NCBI RefSeq assembly: GCF_004101245.1
Contig: NZ_SCIN01000001.1
Location: 1,254,784 to 1,318,783, forward strand
Direction of reading: 5' to 3'
DNA length: 64,000 nt
From: Sphingomonas sp. UV9
GTDB lineage: Bacteria; Pseudomonadota; Alphaproteobacteria; Sphingomonadales; Sphingomonadaceae
Both the position numbers and the translations under genes were made by a program. Under the pieces are notes generated by a model, which was not told the origin of the DNA, did no database searches, and was given only the letters and a program-made list of their open reading frames with translations. Position 1 is the first letter of the stretch. Each line of letters begins with the position of its first letter. This document shows positions 1 to 8,640 of this stretch, in pieces.

Positions 1-705
1 GCCGCTTTGCACTTCGCGCCGACCGAGACCGCGGCCGAGGCACTGCGGCGCGAAACGATCCCGGCCGACACGATCCACGTCACCGGCAACACGGTGATCG
101 ACGCGCTCCACTGGACCGCGGACCGCGTCGCGGCTGATCCTGCGCTGGCAGCGAGCCTGGATGCGATCGCAGCGCGCTTCGCCGGTAGACGTATTATCCT
201 GGTCACCACACACCGCCGCGAGAATTTCGGCGACGGCATGGCGGCGATCGCCCGCGCGATCGGCCGGATCGCCGAGCGCGAGGACGTCGCGGTGCTGTTC
301 CCCGTTCACCCCAACCCCAATGTCGTCTCGGTGATGGACGCGATCCTGGGCGAGCGCGCCAACGTCGCGCGGATCGAGCCGCTCGATTACCCGCATTTCG
401 TCCGCGCGCTCGGGATGGCGGACATCGTCCTGACCGATTCGGGCGGCGTACAGGAGGAGGCGCCCGCGCTCGGCAAGCCCGTGCTCGTGATGCGCGAGAC
501 GACCGAACGGCCGGAAGGCGTGGCCGCCGGCACCGCCAAACTGATCGGCACCGACGAGGACCGGATCGTGTCCGAAATCTTCACGCTGCTCGACGACCCC
601 GCGGTATATGCCGCGATGGCGCGCGCGCATAACCCGTTCGGGGACGGCCATGCCGCGGCCAGGATCGCCGGGACAATCGCAAGAACACTCGCAAAGGGCG
701 CCTGA
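1..705 (+). CDS. wecB: UDP-N-acetylglucosamine 2-epimerase (5' end outside window)
   Basis: Non-hydrolysing epimerase interconverting UDP-GlcNAc and UDP-ManNAc for surface polysaccharide synthesis. The frame is open from base 1, so the start lies upstream of the window; about 234 C-terminal codons of the usual ~370 are present. Visible family motifs are HRRENFGD, the UDP-binding turn LTDSGGVQEEAP, and VLVMRETTERPEG. The stop codon is one base before the wecC start, so the two genes form an operon making UDP-ManNAc and then UDP-ManNAcA. Confidence 0.95.
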   Translation, partial: AALHFAPTETAAEALRRETIPADTIHVTGNTVIDALHWTADRVAADPALAASLDAIAARFAGRRIILVTTHRRENFGDGMAAIARAIGRIAEREDVAVLFPVHPNPNVVSVMDAILGERANVARIEPLDYPHFVRALGMADIVLTDSGGVQEEAPALGKPVLVMRETTERPEGVAAGTAKLIGTDEDRIVSEIFTLLDDPAVYAAMARAHNPFGDGHAAARIAGTIARTLAKGA

Positions 706-706
706 C

Positions 707-2026
707 ATGCTGTCGGATACTAACCTCACCGTCGTCGTGCTCGGGCTCGGCTATATCGGCCTTCCCACCGCGGCGATCATCGCGCGGACCGGTGCGCAGG
801 TGCTCGGCGTCGACGTGACCGAATCTGTCGTCGAGACCGTCAATTCGGGCCGCGTGCATATCGAAGAGGTCGATCTCGACGGCCTCGTCTCCGGCGTCGT
901 CGCGCGCGGCACGTTGCGCGCCTCGACCGCGATCGAGCCCGCGGACGTCTTCGTCATCGCCGTGCCGACCCCGTTCGACGCCGATCACGCGCCGAACATC
1001 GGCTATGTCCTCGATGCCGCGACGACGATCGCGTCGGTGCTAAAAGCCGGCGACACGATCATCCTCGAATCGACCTCGCCGGTCGGCACCACCGAGAAGG
1101 TCCGCGATCTGCTGGCGACGCTGCGTCCAGACCTGCGCGTACCGGGCAAGACCGGCGACCAGGCGGACATCGCCATCGCCTATTGCCCGGAGCGCGTGCT
1201 GCCCGGCCGCATCCTGGTCGAGCTGATCGACAACGACCGCGTCATCGGCGGCATCACGCCGCGGTGCGCGCGCAAGGCGCTGACCTTCTACCGTCGCTTC
1301 GTCCGCGGTGCCTGCGTCACCACCACCGCACGTGCGGCGGAGATGACCAAGCTCACCGAGAACGCGTTTCGTGACGTCAACATCGCGTTTGCCAACGAAT
1401 TGTCGCTGATCGCCGACACGATGGGCGTCGACGTGTGGGAGGTGATCCGCCTCGCCAACCGCCATCCGCGCGTCAACATCCTCCAGCCCGGTCCTGGCGT
1501 CGGCGGGCATTGCATCGCCGTCGACCCGTGGTTCCTCGTCCATGCCGCGCCCGACCAGACCCCGCTGATCCGCACCGCGCGCGAGGTGAACGACGGCAAG
1601 ACCGACCACGTCATCGCGCAGGTCGCGGCGCTCGTCGAAGCGTCGCCGGGCGCAACGGTCGCGTGCCTCGGCCTCGCGTTCAAGGCGAACATCGACGACT
1701 TCCGCGAGAGCCCGGCCCTCAAGGTCGCCGAAGCGGTGGCACGGCAGTTCGGCGACCGTGTGCGAATCGTCGAGCCCTATGCGCAGACGCTGCCCGCCGT
1801 GCTGGCGAATACCGGCGCCACGCTGATCGACGTCGATACCGCGATAGAGACCTGTTCGATCATGATCGTGCTCGTCGATCACGACGTGTTCAAATCGATC
1901 CCGCTCGAGGAACGCGCCGACAAGGCGGTTCTCGACACGCGCGGCATCTGGCCGGATCAGCCGCGCGCCGCAGCGCCCTTGGTCACCGCAACGGCACGTC
2001 TCGAGTCGCAACGACTGGTGGGATGA
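707..2026 (+). CDS. wecC: UDP-N-acetyl-D-mannosamine dehydrogenase
   Basis: NAD-dependent oxidation of UDP-ManNAc to UDP-ManNAcA, 439 residues, normal for the UDP-glucose/GDP-mannose dehydrogenase family. The N-terminal Rossmann motif is LGLGYIGLPTA near residues 11-20. The catalytic cysteine is C269 in GGHCIAVDPWF. A C-terminal UDP-binding domain follows (GLAFKANIDDFRESPALK). The ATG lies one base after the wecB stop. The gene could be read from further upstream inside wecB, but that would add a non-family extension. Its last 44 bases overlap the end of the convergent M48 protease gene. Confidence 0.95.
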   Translation: MLSDTNLTVVVLGLGYIGLPTAAIIARTGAQVLGVDVTESVVETVNSGRVHIEEVDLDGLVSGVVARGTLRASTAIEPADVFVIAVPTPFDADHAPNIGYVLDAATTIASVLKAGDTIILESTSPVGTTEKVRDLLATLRPDLRVPGKTGDQADIAIAYCPERVLPGRILVELIDNDRVIGGITPRCARKALTFYRRFVRGACVTTTARAAEMTKLTENAFRDVNIAFANELSLIADTMGVDVWEVIRLANRHPRVNILQPGPGVGGHCIAVDPWFLVHAAPDQTPLIRTAREVNDGKTDHVIAQVAALVEASPGATVACLGLAFKANIDDFRESPALKVAEAVARQFGDRVRIVEPYAQTLPAVLANTGATLIDVDTAIETCSIMIVLVDHDVFKSIPLEERADKAVLDTRGIWPDQPRAAAPLVTATARLESQRLVG

Positions 2027-2987
2027 TCGGTCGCGTCGGAGTCGCCGCGATCTCGCGCGCCGCGGCTTCGAGCACCTCGGCGCGTGCCTTGGACGAGGCA
2101 TGGGTGCGGCTGCGGAACAGTCCGCCGTCGATCGTGCCGCCCTTCTGCCGCCAGAATTTCGGCGCCGACATCGGATCATAGCCGGCATTGGCGAGCAGGT
2201 AGATTCCCAGCAGATCCGCCTGATCCTCCGTCTCGCGGATCAGCCGACCGTTGCGACCGAGTTCGGCCAGCAGGCCCCGGTTGATCTTCGCGGCGTCGAG
2301 CCTGTCGCGGTGGCGCAGGATATTGTGCGCCAGCTCGTGCGAGACGACGACCGCGATCTCCTCGTCGGTATAGTTCTCGAAGAACCGCTCGCCGATCTGC
2401 ACGATCGCGCCGTCCGCTGTTGCGCCCAGCCCGCTGCCGAGCAGGATCTCGAACCGCGAGCGACAGCCCGCGACCGGCTGCACCGCGATCGGCAAACGCT
2501 GTGCTCCGCGCAACACCGTCAACCGCAGCGGCTTGGCAATCGGCGCAGCGGCGATGACCGCCTCAGCCGCATCGCGTGCCCCCGCGCCCTCGGTCGCATC
2601 CGCGCCCGGCAACCCGGGTTGCGCGGTGTCGTTGATCGCGACGATCGAGTCGTTTGCGCGTATCCCCGCCCGGTCGGCCGGCGCGCCCGGGACGACCGCC
2701 TCGACGCCGATCGTCGATTCGAACCCGAATGCCGTGGCCGCGGACTTGCGCGCAGCCGGCCCATATTGCGTCAGCGCATGGATCGGCATCCCGATCTGCG
2801 GTTGCTGCCGATCGCACAGCGCCGCGTTTGCGGTCGTCAGTCGATAGGCGATCGTCGCCAGGCGGAGGTCGGCGGCACGCAGCGTCTCGAAGAACGGGAG
2901 GCTGGGCGCATCCTCTCTGGCGGGCTCTTTGGCGGGCGACGCGGCGGTGAGCAGCAGGAGCGGCAACAAGCGGGGGATCATCGACAT
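1983..2987 (-). CDS. M48-family metalloprotease with PDZ domain, exported
   Basis: Predicted exported zinc protease of 334 residues. A hydrophobic signal segment (MIPRLLPLLLLTAASPA) starts the protein. A PDZ-like region follows at about residues 75-165 (VVPGAPADRAGIRANDSIVAIND). The zinc motif is HELAH, with H217, E218 and H221, and a downstream EDQAD supplies the likely third ligand. Having the PDZ before the catalytic domain is less common than a TPR after it, as in BepA-type M48 proteins, but the role is probably similar periplasmic quality control. The start is supported by AGGGAGA just upstream. Confidence 0.85.
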   Translation of the reverse strand: MSMIPRLLPLLLLTAASPAKEPAREDAPSLPFFETLRAADLRLATIAYRLTTANAALCDRQQPQIGMPIHALTQYGPAARKSAATAFGFESTIGVEAVVPGAPADRAGIRANDSIVAINDTAQPGLPGADATEGAGARDAAEAVIAAAPIAKPLRLTVLRGAQRLPIAVQPVAGCRSRFEILLGSGLGATADGAIVQIGERFFENYTDEEIAVVVSHELAHNILRHRDRLDAAKINRGLLAELGRNGRLIRETEDQADLLGIYLLANAGYDPMSAPKFWRQKGGTIDGGLFRSRTHASSKARAEVLEAAAREIAATPTRPIIPPVVATRDVPLR

Positions 2988-3193
2988 GGCATCTCCCTTA
3001 GCCATCGCGCGCGGCCGCGTCATGCGACATAGGCGCGAGTCTCATTCGGTCCGTCTCGGCGGCCCGTCTCGGCGGTCCGTCTCGGCGGCCCGCCCGAATA
3101 CCCCGCGATACGTTGCGACCCGCCATGGAACATCCTAAACGACCACGCGTCCGATCAGCTCTCGTACATCTTCCCCTCCCCATCGATAGCAGC

Positions 3194-3994
3194 ATGATTT
3201 CAAAGCTTTTCAAGTCTCGTACCAGTGCCAAGACCAACCAACGAACGGTTCCCGACGGTCGCCGCGTCTATGCGGTGGGCGATATTCACGGCTGTGCGGA
3301 CCTGCTCGAGGAATTGATCGGCCTGATCGAGGCGGACGAACAGGCGCGCGGCCCCGCGGACACGACCATCGTGTTTCTCGGCGATATCGTCGATCGCGGC
3401 CCCGCCTCTGCCACGGTGATCGACCGCTTGCGCACTCTTGCCGCCACGCGCCGCGACGTTCGTTTCCTGCTCGGCAACCACGAGGAAATCTTCCTCGGCG
3501 CGCTCGACGGCGAGCCCAAGGCGCTTCGCCTGTTCTGCCGAATCGGTGGCCGCGAGACCATCCTGAGCTACGGCATGGACGCGGCCGAATACGAACGACT
3601 GGACTATGAGGAACTCGTCCACCGCATCGACGCACTGGTGCCGGACGAGCATCGGGAATTCCTGCGTCGCTTCGAAGACATGATCGTGATCGGCGACTAC
3701 GCGTTCGTCCATGCCGGCGTCCGCCCCGATACGCCGCTCAATCTGCAGCGGACGTCCGACCTGCGCTGGATCCGCGATCCGTTCCTCGATCATCGTTCGA
3801 CACTCGAAAAGACCATCGTCCACGGTCACACGATGACCGACGAGGTCGAGCGGCGCGGCCACCGGATCGGCATCGATACCGGCGCCTACGCGTCGGGCCG
3901 ACTGACCGCGCTGGGACTCGAGGGCGCCGAGACATGGGCGTTGCAGACGGCAGCAGATCCCGCCGCGCGGGTCGGCTGGAGCGGCACAAAATAA
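3194..3994 (+). CDS. PPP-family metallophosphoesterase (Ser/Thr phosphatase-like)
   Basis: Calcineurin-like phosphoesterase of 266 residues. All dimetal motifs are present: GDIHG (D30, H32), GDIVDRG, GNHEE, FVHAGV and VHGHT. This set matches bacterial PPP phosphatases and symmetrical Ap4A hydrolases, so the substrate could be phosphoprotein or a dinucleotide. The ATG at 3194 is chosen because homology-like sequence begins soon after it; an ATG at 3125 is possible and neither has a strong ribosome-binding site. It is divergent from the M48 protease gene. Confidence 0.85.
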   Translation: MISKLFKSRTSAKTNQRTVPDGRRVYAVGDIHGCADLLEELIGLIEADEQARGPADTTIVFLGDIVDRGPASATVIDRLRTLAATRRDVRFLLGNHEEIFLGALDGEPKALRLFCRIGGRETILSYGMDAAEYERLDYEELVHRIDALVPDEHREFLRRFEDMIVIGDYAFVHAGVRPDTPLNLQRTSDLRWIRDPFLDHRSTLEKTIVHGHTMTDEVERRGHRIGIDTGAYASGRLTALGLEGAETWALQTAADPAARVGWSGTK

Positions 3995-4170
3995 CCTACG
4001 ACAAGCAAACTGTCGCTTCTCCCAGGGTTTTCGATCGGTATAAGGATGGGGCGTCAGTGTGTTGCACTGCCGCAACAGTGCGGAAGACTTCGCACCGTTA
4101 TCCAGACCTCGGTTGCCTCGGTGGCGGTTTCATGCCAATGCCGGGCTGACGAGCACAAAGGGAGTTCATC

Positions 4171-4398
4171 ATGCGTCTTGGGAAATATCTCCTGACCGCA
4201 GCAGCAGCCACGATGGCAGTTGCTCCGGCCATGGCAGCACCGGCAACGTCGTCGGCTACGGTTCGTTCGGGTTCGGTTTCGGCTGACAAGAACGAGCTGG
4301 CAGGCGGCGGCATCATCGTTGCGGTTCTCGCAGCAGCTGCAGTTGTCGCCGGTATCGTTATCGTTGCAGACAACGACGACGATTCGGACAGCAACTAA
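4171..4398 (+). CDS. Small secreted or membrane protein, unknown function
   Basis: 75 residues: a signal-like N-terminus (LLTAAAATMAVAPAMAAPA), a short polar part, a Gly/Ala/Val/Ile-rich hydrophobic segment (about residues 46-66) and an acidic tail, DNDDDSDSN. AAAGGGAG precedes the ATG at good spacing, and a very strong terminator follows 20 bases after the stop, so this is a monocistronic expressed gene. I do not recognise a family. It may be a cleaved periplasmic peptide or a small single-span membrane protein. Confidence 0.7.
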   Translation: MRLGKYLLTAAAATMAVAPAMAAPATSSATVRSGSVSADKNELAGGGIIVAVLAAAAVVAGIVIVADNDDDSDSN

Positions 4399-4417
4399 GT
4401 CTTACGACTTGGTTCGG

Positions 4418-4449
4418 AAAATAGCGGTCTTCGGGCCGCTATTTTTTTG
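4418..4449 (+). terminator. Rho-independent terminator with UUCG tetraloop
   Basis: A 9-bp stem (ATAGCGGTC pairing with GGCCGCTAT) capped by a TTCG loop and followed by seven T residues. It ends the small secreted-protein gene. The rest of 4450-4700 shows no gene or structure I can support. Confidence 0.93.
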
Positions 4450-4701
4450 CCTGCCGCAGAGGCGTACCGTCGATATCCTCCGCCCGATAGCCAGATCACC
4501 GCATAGCAGCACGGCTTCATACTGCATCGCAGCGGCGCCCGCGAACGAATCGCGCGTCTAATCCGGCTAGCTGATGTCACCGGACCTGTTTCGCAGCGCG
4601 CTTCCCGGTGGTTCCATAGTCAGGGTCGAACACCGGCGTCTCGCAGCAAACCCCAAGAACCTTCCCGCGCGCGATCATCCCGCGATCGCAGGCCTGCCCA
4701 A

Positions 4702-4736
4702 ACGAAAAACGCGCCCCCGGCTAGCCGAGGACGCGC
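4702..4736 (-). terminator. Rho-independent terminator of the FKBP gene
   Basis: Read on the minus strand, a long GC stem centred on CTAG (including two G-T wobbles) is followed by a run of five T. It lies about 80 bases beyond the FKBP stop codon. Confidence 0.85.
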
Positions 4737-4817
4737 TTGCTGATCTCAAGATATTATCAAGCCGGCGAGGCGGACCAGCATTCGCTGGCCGATCGCGTCC
4801 TTACGGCTGAGGCTGGC

Positions 4818-5402
4818 TTACGGCTGAGGCTGGCCCGGCGCGCCGCCCGGTGCACCACCAGGCATGCCGCCCGGACCGCCGCGACCCATCTGGGCCTGTG
4901 CCTGCATCTGCTGCACAACGCTCTGCGGCAGGAAGTCGAGCAGCTCGACGTCGAACACCAGCGTCGAGTTCGCCGGGATCGGCCCCGCGGCCTTGTCGCC
5001 ATAGCCAAGCGCCGGCTTCATCCAGAAGCGATACTTCGAGCCCTTCGGCATCAGCTTCAGCGCCTCCGAGAAGCCCGGAACGACGCCGGTTACCGGCATC
5101 GGCGTCGGCTGCTGCGACTTGTCGAAAGTCGTGCCGTTGAGCAGCTTGCCCTCGTAGTTCACCAGCGCAACGTCCGCATCGGTCGGCTTGGCGGCACCGG
5201 GCTTGCCGGGCGCGATCACCTTGTACTGCAATCCCGACGCCGTCACGACCACGCCCTTGGCGCGAGCGTTTCGGGCCAGTGGATCGTCGCCCTGACGCGC
5301 AAGCGCGACCGCGGCGATCAGCGCGAGCGCGATGCCGACCCAGAGATAGACGAGATAGCTGCGCTTGGTGGGCTGCAACGGTACTGCGGTGACGGTCGAC
5401 AT
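4818..5402 (-). CDS. FKBP-type peptidyl-prolyl isomerase, membrane-anchored
   Basis: Prolyl cis-trans isomerase of 194 residues. One N-terminal transmembrane helix (about residues 17-37) anchors it, so the enzyme domain is probably periplasmic. The FKBP core runs from about residue 55 to 165 and contains VNYEGKLLNGTTFDKS, VTGVVPGFSEAL and ALGYGDKAAGPIPANS. The C-terminal ~25 residues are a low-complexity Gln/Met then Gly/Pro/Ala tail. It sits downstream of rpsU on the same strand, with a hairpin between, so probably a separate unit. Confidence 0.9.
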   Translation of the reverse strand: MSTVTAVPLQPTKRSYLVYLWVGIALALIAAVALARQGDDPLARNARAKGVVVTASGLQYKVIAPGKPGAAKPTDADVALVNYEGKLLNGTTFDKSQQPTPMPVTGVVPGFSEALKLMPKGSKYRFWMKPALGYGDKAAGPIPANSTLVFDVELLDFLPQSVVQQMQAQAQMGRGGPGGMPGGAPGGAPGQPQP

Positions 5403-5473
5403 CGGATCAAGGCCCTAGATAATCTGGGATCATCTGGTCACGCCGGAGCGCCGCGCGTGCCGTTGGAAAGCAA

Positions 5474-5502
5474 GCGGGGGCGCCGTTCTCGGCCGCCCCC
5501 GT
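5474..5502 (-). terminator. GC hairpin after rpsU, possible terminator
   Basis: GGGGGC pairs with GCCCCC around an inner GCC/GGC stem. It lies 45 bases past the rpsU stop. The T-tract is poor, so it may be only a partial terminator or an RNA 3'-end stabiliser. Confidence 0.45.
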
Positions 5503-5546
5503 ACATACCGACCCGACCCGGTCACCGGGTACGGGTCGATCCGTTC

Positions 5547-5753
5547 TTACCGTGCGCCGTCGCGCTCGGCGCGCTTGCGGTCGAGCTTGCGCGAACGACG
5601 AATCGCCGCTGCACGCTCGCGAGCGCGCTTCTCCGACGGCTTCTCATAGTGCCGGCGCAGCTTCATCTCGCGATACACGCCTTCGCGCTGCAGCTTCTTC
5701 TTGAGCGCGCGAAGGGCCTGGTCGACGTTGTTGTCGCGTACGATGATCTGCAT
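5547..5753 (-). CDS. rpsU: 30S ribosomal protein S21
   Basis: 68 residues, normal size for bS21. The N-terminus [19 protein letters not shown] and the highly basic Arg/Lys-rich C-terminus are diagnostic. It acts in the small ribosomal subunit near the anti-Shine-Dalgarno region and assists initiation. Confidence 0.97.
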   Translation of the reverse strand: MQIIVRDNNVDQALRALKKKLQREGVYREMKLRRHYEKPSEKRARERAAAIRRSRKLDRKRAERDGAR

Positions 5754-5931
5754 AAACCCGTTAAGCTCCGGTCGAATAGATTTTTGCCGTCGCGAATAGG
5801 TCCGCGCCGCATGAACTGGGGCCCCTATCAGGCGAGGGCGGGCGTTTCAAGCCAAACCGCGCTTGGATTCATGTGCAGCCTCGACTTTGCCGGCTTTGCG
5901 GGAGGGATCATGCATCGCTAAGAGCAGCAGC

Positions 5932-7362
5932 ATGACCCGTACCCCCCTGACCCTGTATAACAGCCTCACGCGCCAGCTCGAGACGTTCACGCCGATCGAT
6001 CCCACCAATGTCGGCATCTATTCCTGCGGCCCGACGGTCTACAACTACGCACATATCGGCAATCTGCGCGCCTATGTCTTCACCGACACGCTCAGCCGCG
6101 TGCTGACGTGGAAGGGCTATCCGCTCACCCACATCATCAACATCACCGATGTCGGCCACCTGACGTCGGATGCGGACGTCGGCGACGACAAGATGGAGGC
6201 GGCCGCGCGCGCCAGCGGCCAGGATATCTGGGCGATCGCGCGCCATTATACCGAGGCTTTCAAGCGCAACCTCGACGACCTCAACATCCGCCCGCCGAGC
6301 AAATTCCCGCTCGCCACCGATCATATCGACGAGATGATCGCATTCGGTCAGGCGATCGCGGCAAAGCATTGCTACCAGTTGCCGGACGGGCTGTATTTCG
6401 ACACCTCGACCGTCCCCGATTACGGCCGCCTCGCACGGTCGCAGGACGACGCCGGCGAGAGCCGGATCGATCCGGTGGCGGGCAAGCGCCATCCGCAGGA
6501 CTTCGCGATCTGGCGGACGTCCGCGCCGGGCGAAAATCGCCAGATGGAATGGGACTCGCCTTGGGGTCGCGGCGCGCCGGGTTGGCATCTCGAATGCTCG
6601 GTGATGAGCAAGCAGTATCTCGGCGACACCTTCGACATCCACACCGGCGGGATCGATCACCGCGAGATCCACCACCCCAACGAGATCGCGCAGAACCAGG
6701 CGCATTGCGACTGCGGCGACACCGGCGCGACGCTGTGGATGCACAACAACTTCCTGGTCGAACGCTCGGGGAAGATGTCGAAGTCGGGCGGCGAATTCAC
6801 CACGCTGCAGACGCTGGTCGACCGCGGCTTCCATCCGCTCGCCTACCGCCTGATGTGCCTCCAGGCGCACTATCGCAGCGAGCTGGAGTTCTCGTGGGAG
6901 AATCTGGCGGCAGCGCAGACCCGGTTGAAGCGGCTGGCGATGACCGTGGAGACGCTGTCCGCCCGCGGGCCGGGTGGCCCGTCGGGTAGCGCGCTCGCCT
7001 ACCGCGAACGACTCGACGCCGCGGTGTCGGACGACCTCGCGACCCCGCGCGCACTGCCGATCCTCGACGAACTGCTCGCGGACAAGCGTATCGCGCCGGC
7101 GGACCGCCTCGACGCGCTGGTCGATTTCGACGCGGTGCTCGGGCTCGATCTCGGAACGATCCGCCGCGAGGACCTCCGCATCCGGCCCGTGACCGCGACG
7201 ATCGACGAAGCGACGATCGCCGCCCGCCTGTCGGACCGTCGCGACGCCCGCGCCGCGAAGGACTTCGGCACGTCGGACGCGATCCGCGACGAACTGACAG
7301 CGGCCGGCGTCGACGTCATGGACGGCGACTCGCTCGGCTGGGACTGGAAGATCGCGCTCTAA
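5932..7362 (+). CDS. cysS: Cysteinyl-tRNA synthetase
   Basis: Class I aminoacyl-tRNA synthetase charging tRNA-Cys, 476 residues. The HIGH signature appears as HIGN (H41) after the zinc-site cysteine in YSCGPTVYNY, and KMSKS begins at K281. Other zinc-site residues are seen in HLECS and HHPNE. The ATG at 5932 matches the family N-terminus (TPLTLYNSLTR). The gene is divergent from rpsU. Confidence 0.97.
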   Translation: MTRTPLTLYNSLTRQLETFTPIDPTNVGIYSCGPTVYNYAHIGNLRAYVFTDTLSRVLTWKGYPLTHIINITDVGHLTSDADVGDDKMEAAARASGQDIWAIARHYTEAFKRNLDDLNIRPPSKFPLATDHIDEMIAFGQAIAAKHCYQLPDGLYFDTSTVPDYGRLARSQDDAGESRIDPVAGKRHPQDFAIWRTSAPGENRQMEWDSPWGRGAPGWHLECSVMSKQYLGDTFDIHTGGIDHREIHHPNEIAQNQAHCDCGDTGATLWMHNNFLVERSGKMSKSGGEFTTLQTLVDRGFHPLAYRLMCLQAHYRSELEFSWENLAAAQTRLKRLAMTVETLSARGPGGPSGSALAYRERLDAAVSDDLATPRALPILDELLADKRIAPADRLDALVDFDAVLGLDLGTIRREDLRIRPVTATIDEATIAARLSDRRDARAAKDFGTSDAIRDELTAAGVDVMDGDSLGWDWKIAL

Positions 7363-7409
7363 GACGCCCGATCGACACGCTCCAACGGTAAAGAGATGAT
7401 GCCTCCCCA

Positions 7410-7534
7410 ATCCTCCCCCGCAAGGGGGAGGTGGCAGGCGCAGCCTGACGGAGGGGGAGGTACGCGATACCCTCTGCTCCGGGTCCGCCCCCTCCGTCGC
7501 CTCCGGCGCCACCTCCCCCTGGCGGGGGAGGATC
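7410..7534. repeat. Composite palindromic repeat, family A (full length)
   Basis: About 125 bp built as nested inverted repeats: outer arms TCCTCCCCCG...GGGGGAGGT and ACCTCCCCCT...GGGGGAGGA, inner arms TGACGGAGGGGGAGG and CCCCCTCCGTCGCC. The same architecture recurs at 60171-60293, and the simple outer palindrome alone recurs at 26719-26743 and 32819-32844. It fills most of the cysS to dehydrogenase gap. Confidence 0.85.
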
Positions 7535-7604
7535 GCGAGAAGCGCGTGATCGTATCACCCCCTCGCAAACTTGACATAGCGCGCGCCCGGCCGATGCTCC
7601 CCCA

Positions 7605-8543
7605 ATGAAAGCCGTCCTCCCCGCCGCCGCCCGCCCCCTCCTCGAACCGCATCTCCCAGCCGACCTCGACGTCGCGTGGTTCGCCAAACCCGCGGAAGCC
7701 AACGCGATGATCGCCGACGCGGACATCGCTTGGGTCGACATGCAGCCGACCGAACTCGTCGCCGAAGCGATTCGCCACGCCGGACCTAAACTCCAGTGGG
7801 TCTCCACGATCTACGCCGGGCTCGACGCGTTCCCGCTCGACACGCTGCGCGCCAATGACGTGACGCTGACCAACGGCGCCGGAATCAACGCCATCGCGGT
7901 CGCCGAATATGCGGTGATGGCCGTGCTCGTCGCCGCCAAGCGCTTCGACACGGTGTTGCGCGCGCAGGACCGCCACGACTGGCTGAAGGACGCGCCCGGC
8001 AAGATCGAGCTCGCCGGCACCAAGGCGCTCGTCATCGGCTACGGCACGATCGGCCGGATGATCGGCGATCGGCTGGCGGCGTTCGGAGTCGACGTGACCG
8101 GCGTCACGCGCACCGGCCGCGACGGCACGATCTCGCCCGACGCCTGGCGCGACCGGCTCGGCGACTTCGACTGGGTCATCCTTGCCGCCCCCTCGACCGG
8201 CGCGACGCATGTGATGATCGGCCGTGACGAACTCGCGGCGATGAAGCCGTCCGCATGGCTGATCAATATCGCGCGCGGCGACATGATCGACGACGACGCG
8301 TTGATCGCCGCGCTCACCGACGGCGGCATCGCCGGCGCGGTGCTCGACCCGACCAATCCCGAGCCGCTGCCGCCCGAGCATCCGCTCTGGTCGACCCCCA
8401 ACGCCATTATCACGATGCACCTGTCGGGCCGCAGCCAGACCACGATGTACGCACGCGGCGCGGCGCTGTTTCTCGAAAACCTTGCCGCGTTCCGTGCCGG
8501 CACGCCGATGAAGAACGTCGCCGATCTCGACGCGGGCTATTGA
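7605..8543 (+). CDS. D-isomer-specific 2-hydroxyacid dehydrogenase
   Basis: NAD(P)-dependent oxidoreductase of 312 residues, of the glyoxylate/hydroxypyruvate reductase type. The dinucleotide-binding motif is VIGYGTIG near residue 145. The substrate and catalytic region has NIARGD (Arg), an acidic NPEPLP turn, and MHLSG in place of the family catalytic His segment. Exact substrate cannot be read from sequence. It is flanked by a repeat upstream and a perfect hairpin downstream. Confidence 0.85.
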   Translation: MKAVLPAAARPLLEPHLPADLDVAWFAKPAEANAMIADADIAWVDMQPTELVAEAIRHAGPKLQWVSTIYAGLDAFPLDTLRANDVTLTNGAGINAIAVAEYAVMAVLVAAKRFDTVLRAQDRHDWLKDAPGKIELAGTKALVIGYGTIGRMIGDRLAAFGVDVTGVTRTGRDGTISPDAWRDRLGDFDWVILAAPSTGATHVMIGRDELAAMKPSAWLINIARGDMIDDDALIAALTDGGIAGAVLDPTNPEPLPPEHPLWSTPNAIITMHLSGRSQTTMYARGAALFLENLAAFRAGTPMKNVADLDAGY

Positions 8544-8580
8544 ACCCGCCGCCACACCCGCCCCAAAGCTTTACTTCGTT

Positions 8581-8602
8581 GCGCGAAAAGGCGTTTTCGC
8601 GC
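8581..8602. other. Perfect 9-bp hairpin upstream of DAHP synthase
   Basis: GCGCGAAAA, a GGCG loop, then TTTTCGCGC. It lies 38 bases before the DAHP synthase ATG and 38 bases after the preceding stop. There is no T-tract outside the stem. It could be a terminator reading both ways or a leader structure affecting DAHP synthase expression. Confidence 0.5.
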
Positions 8603-8640
8603 ATGGCCAGCCCCACAATTCACCATCCGGACGACATGAT

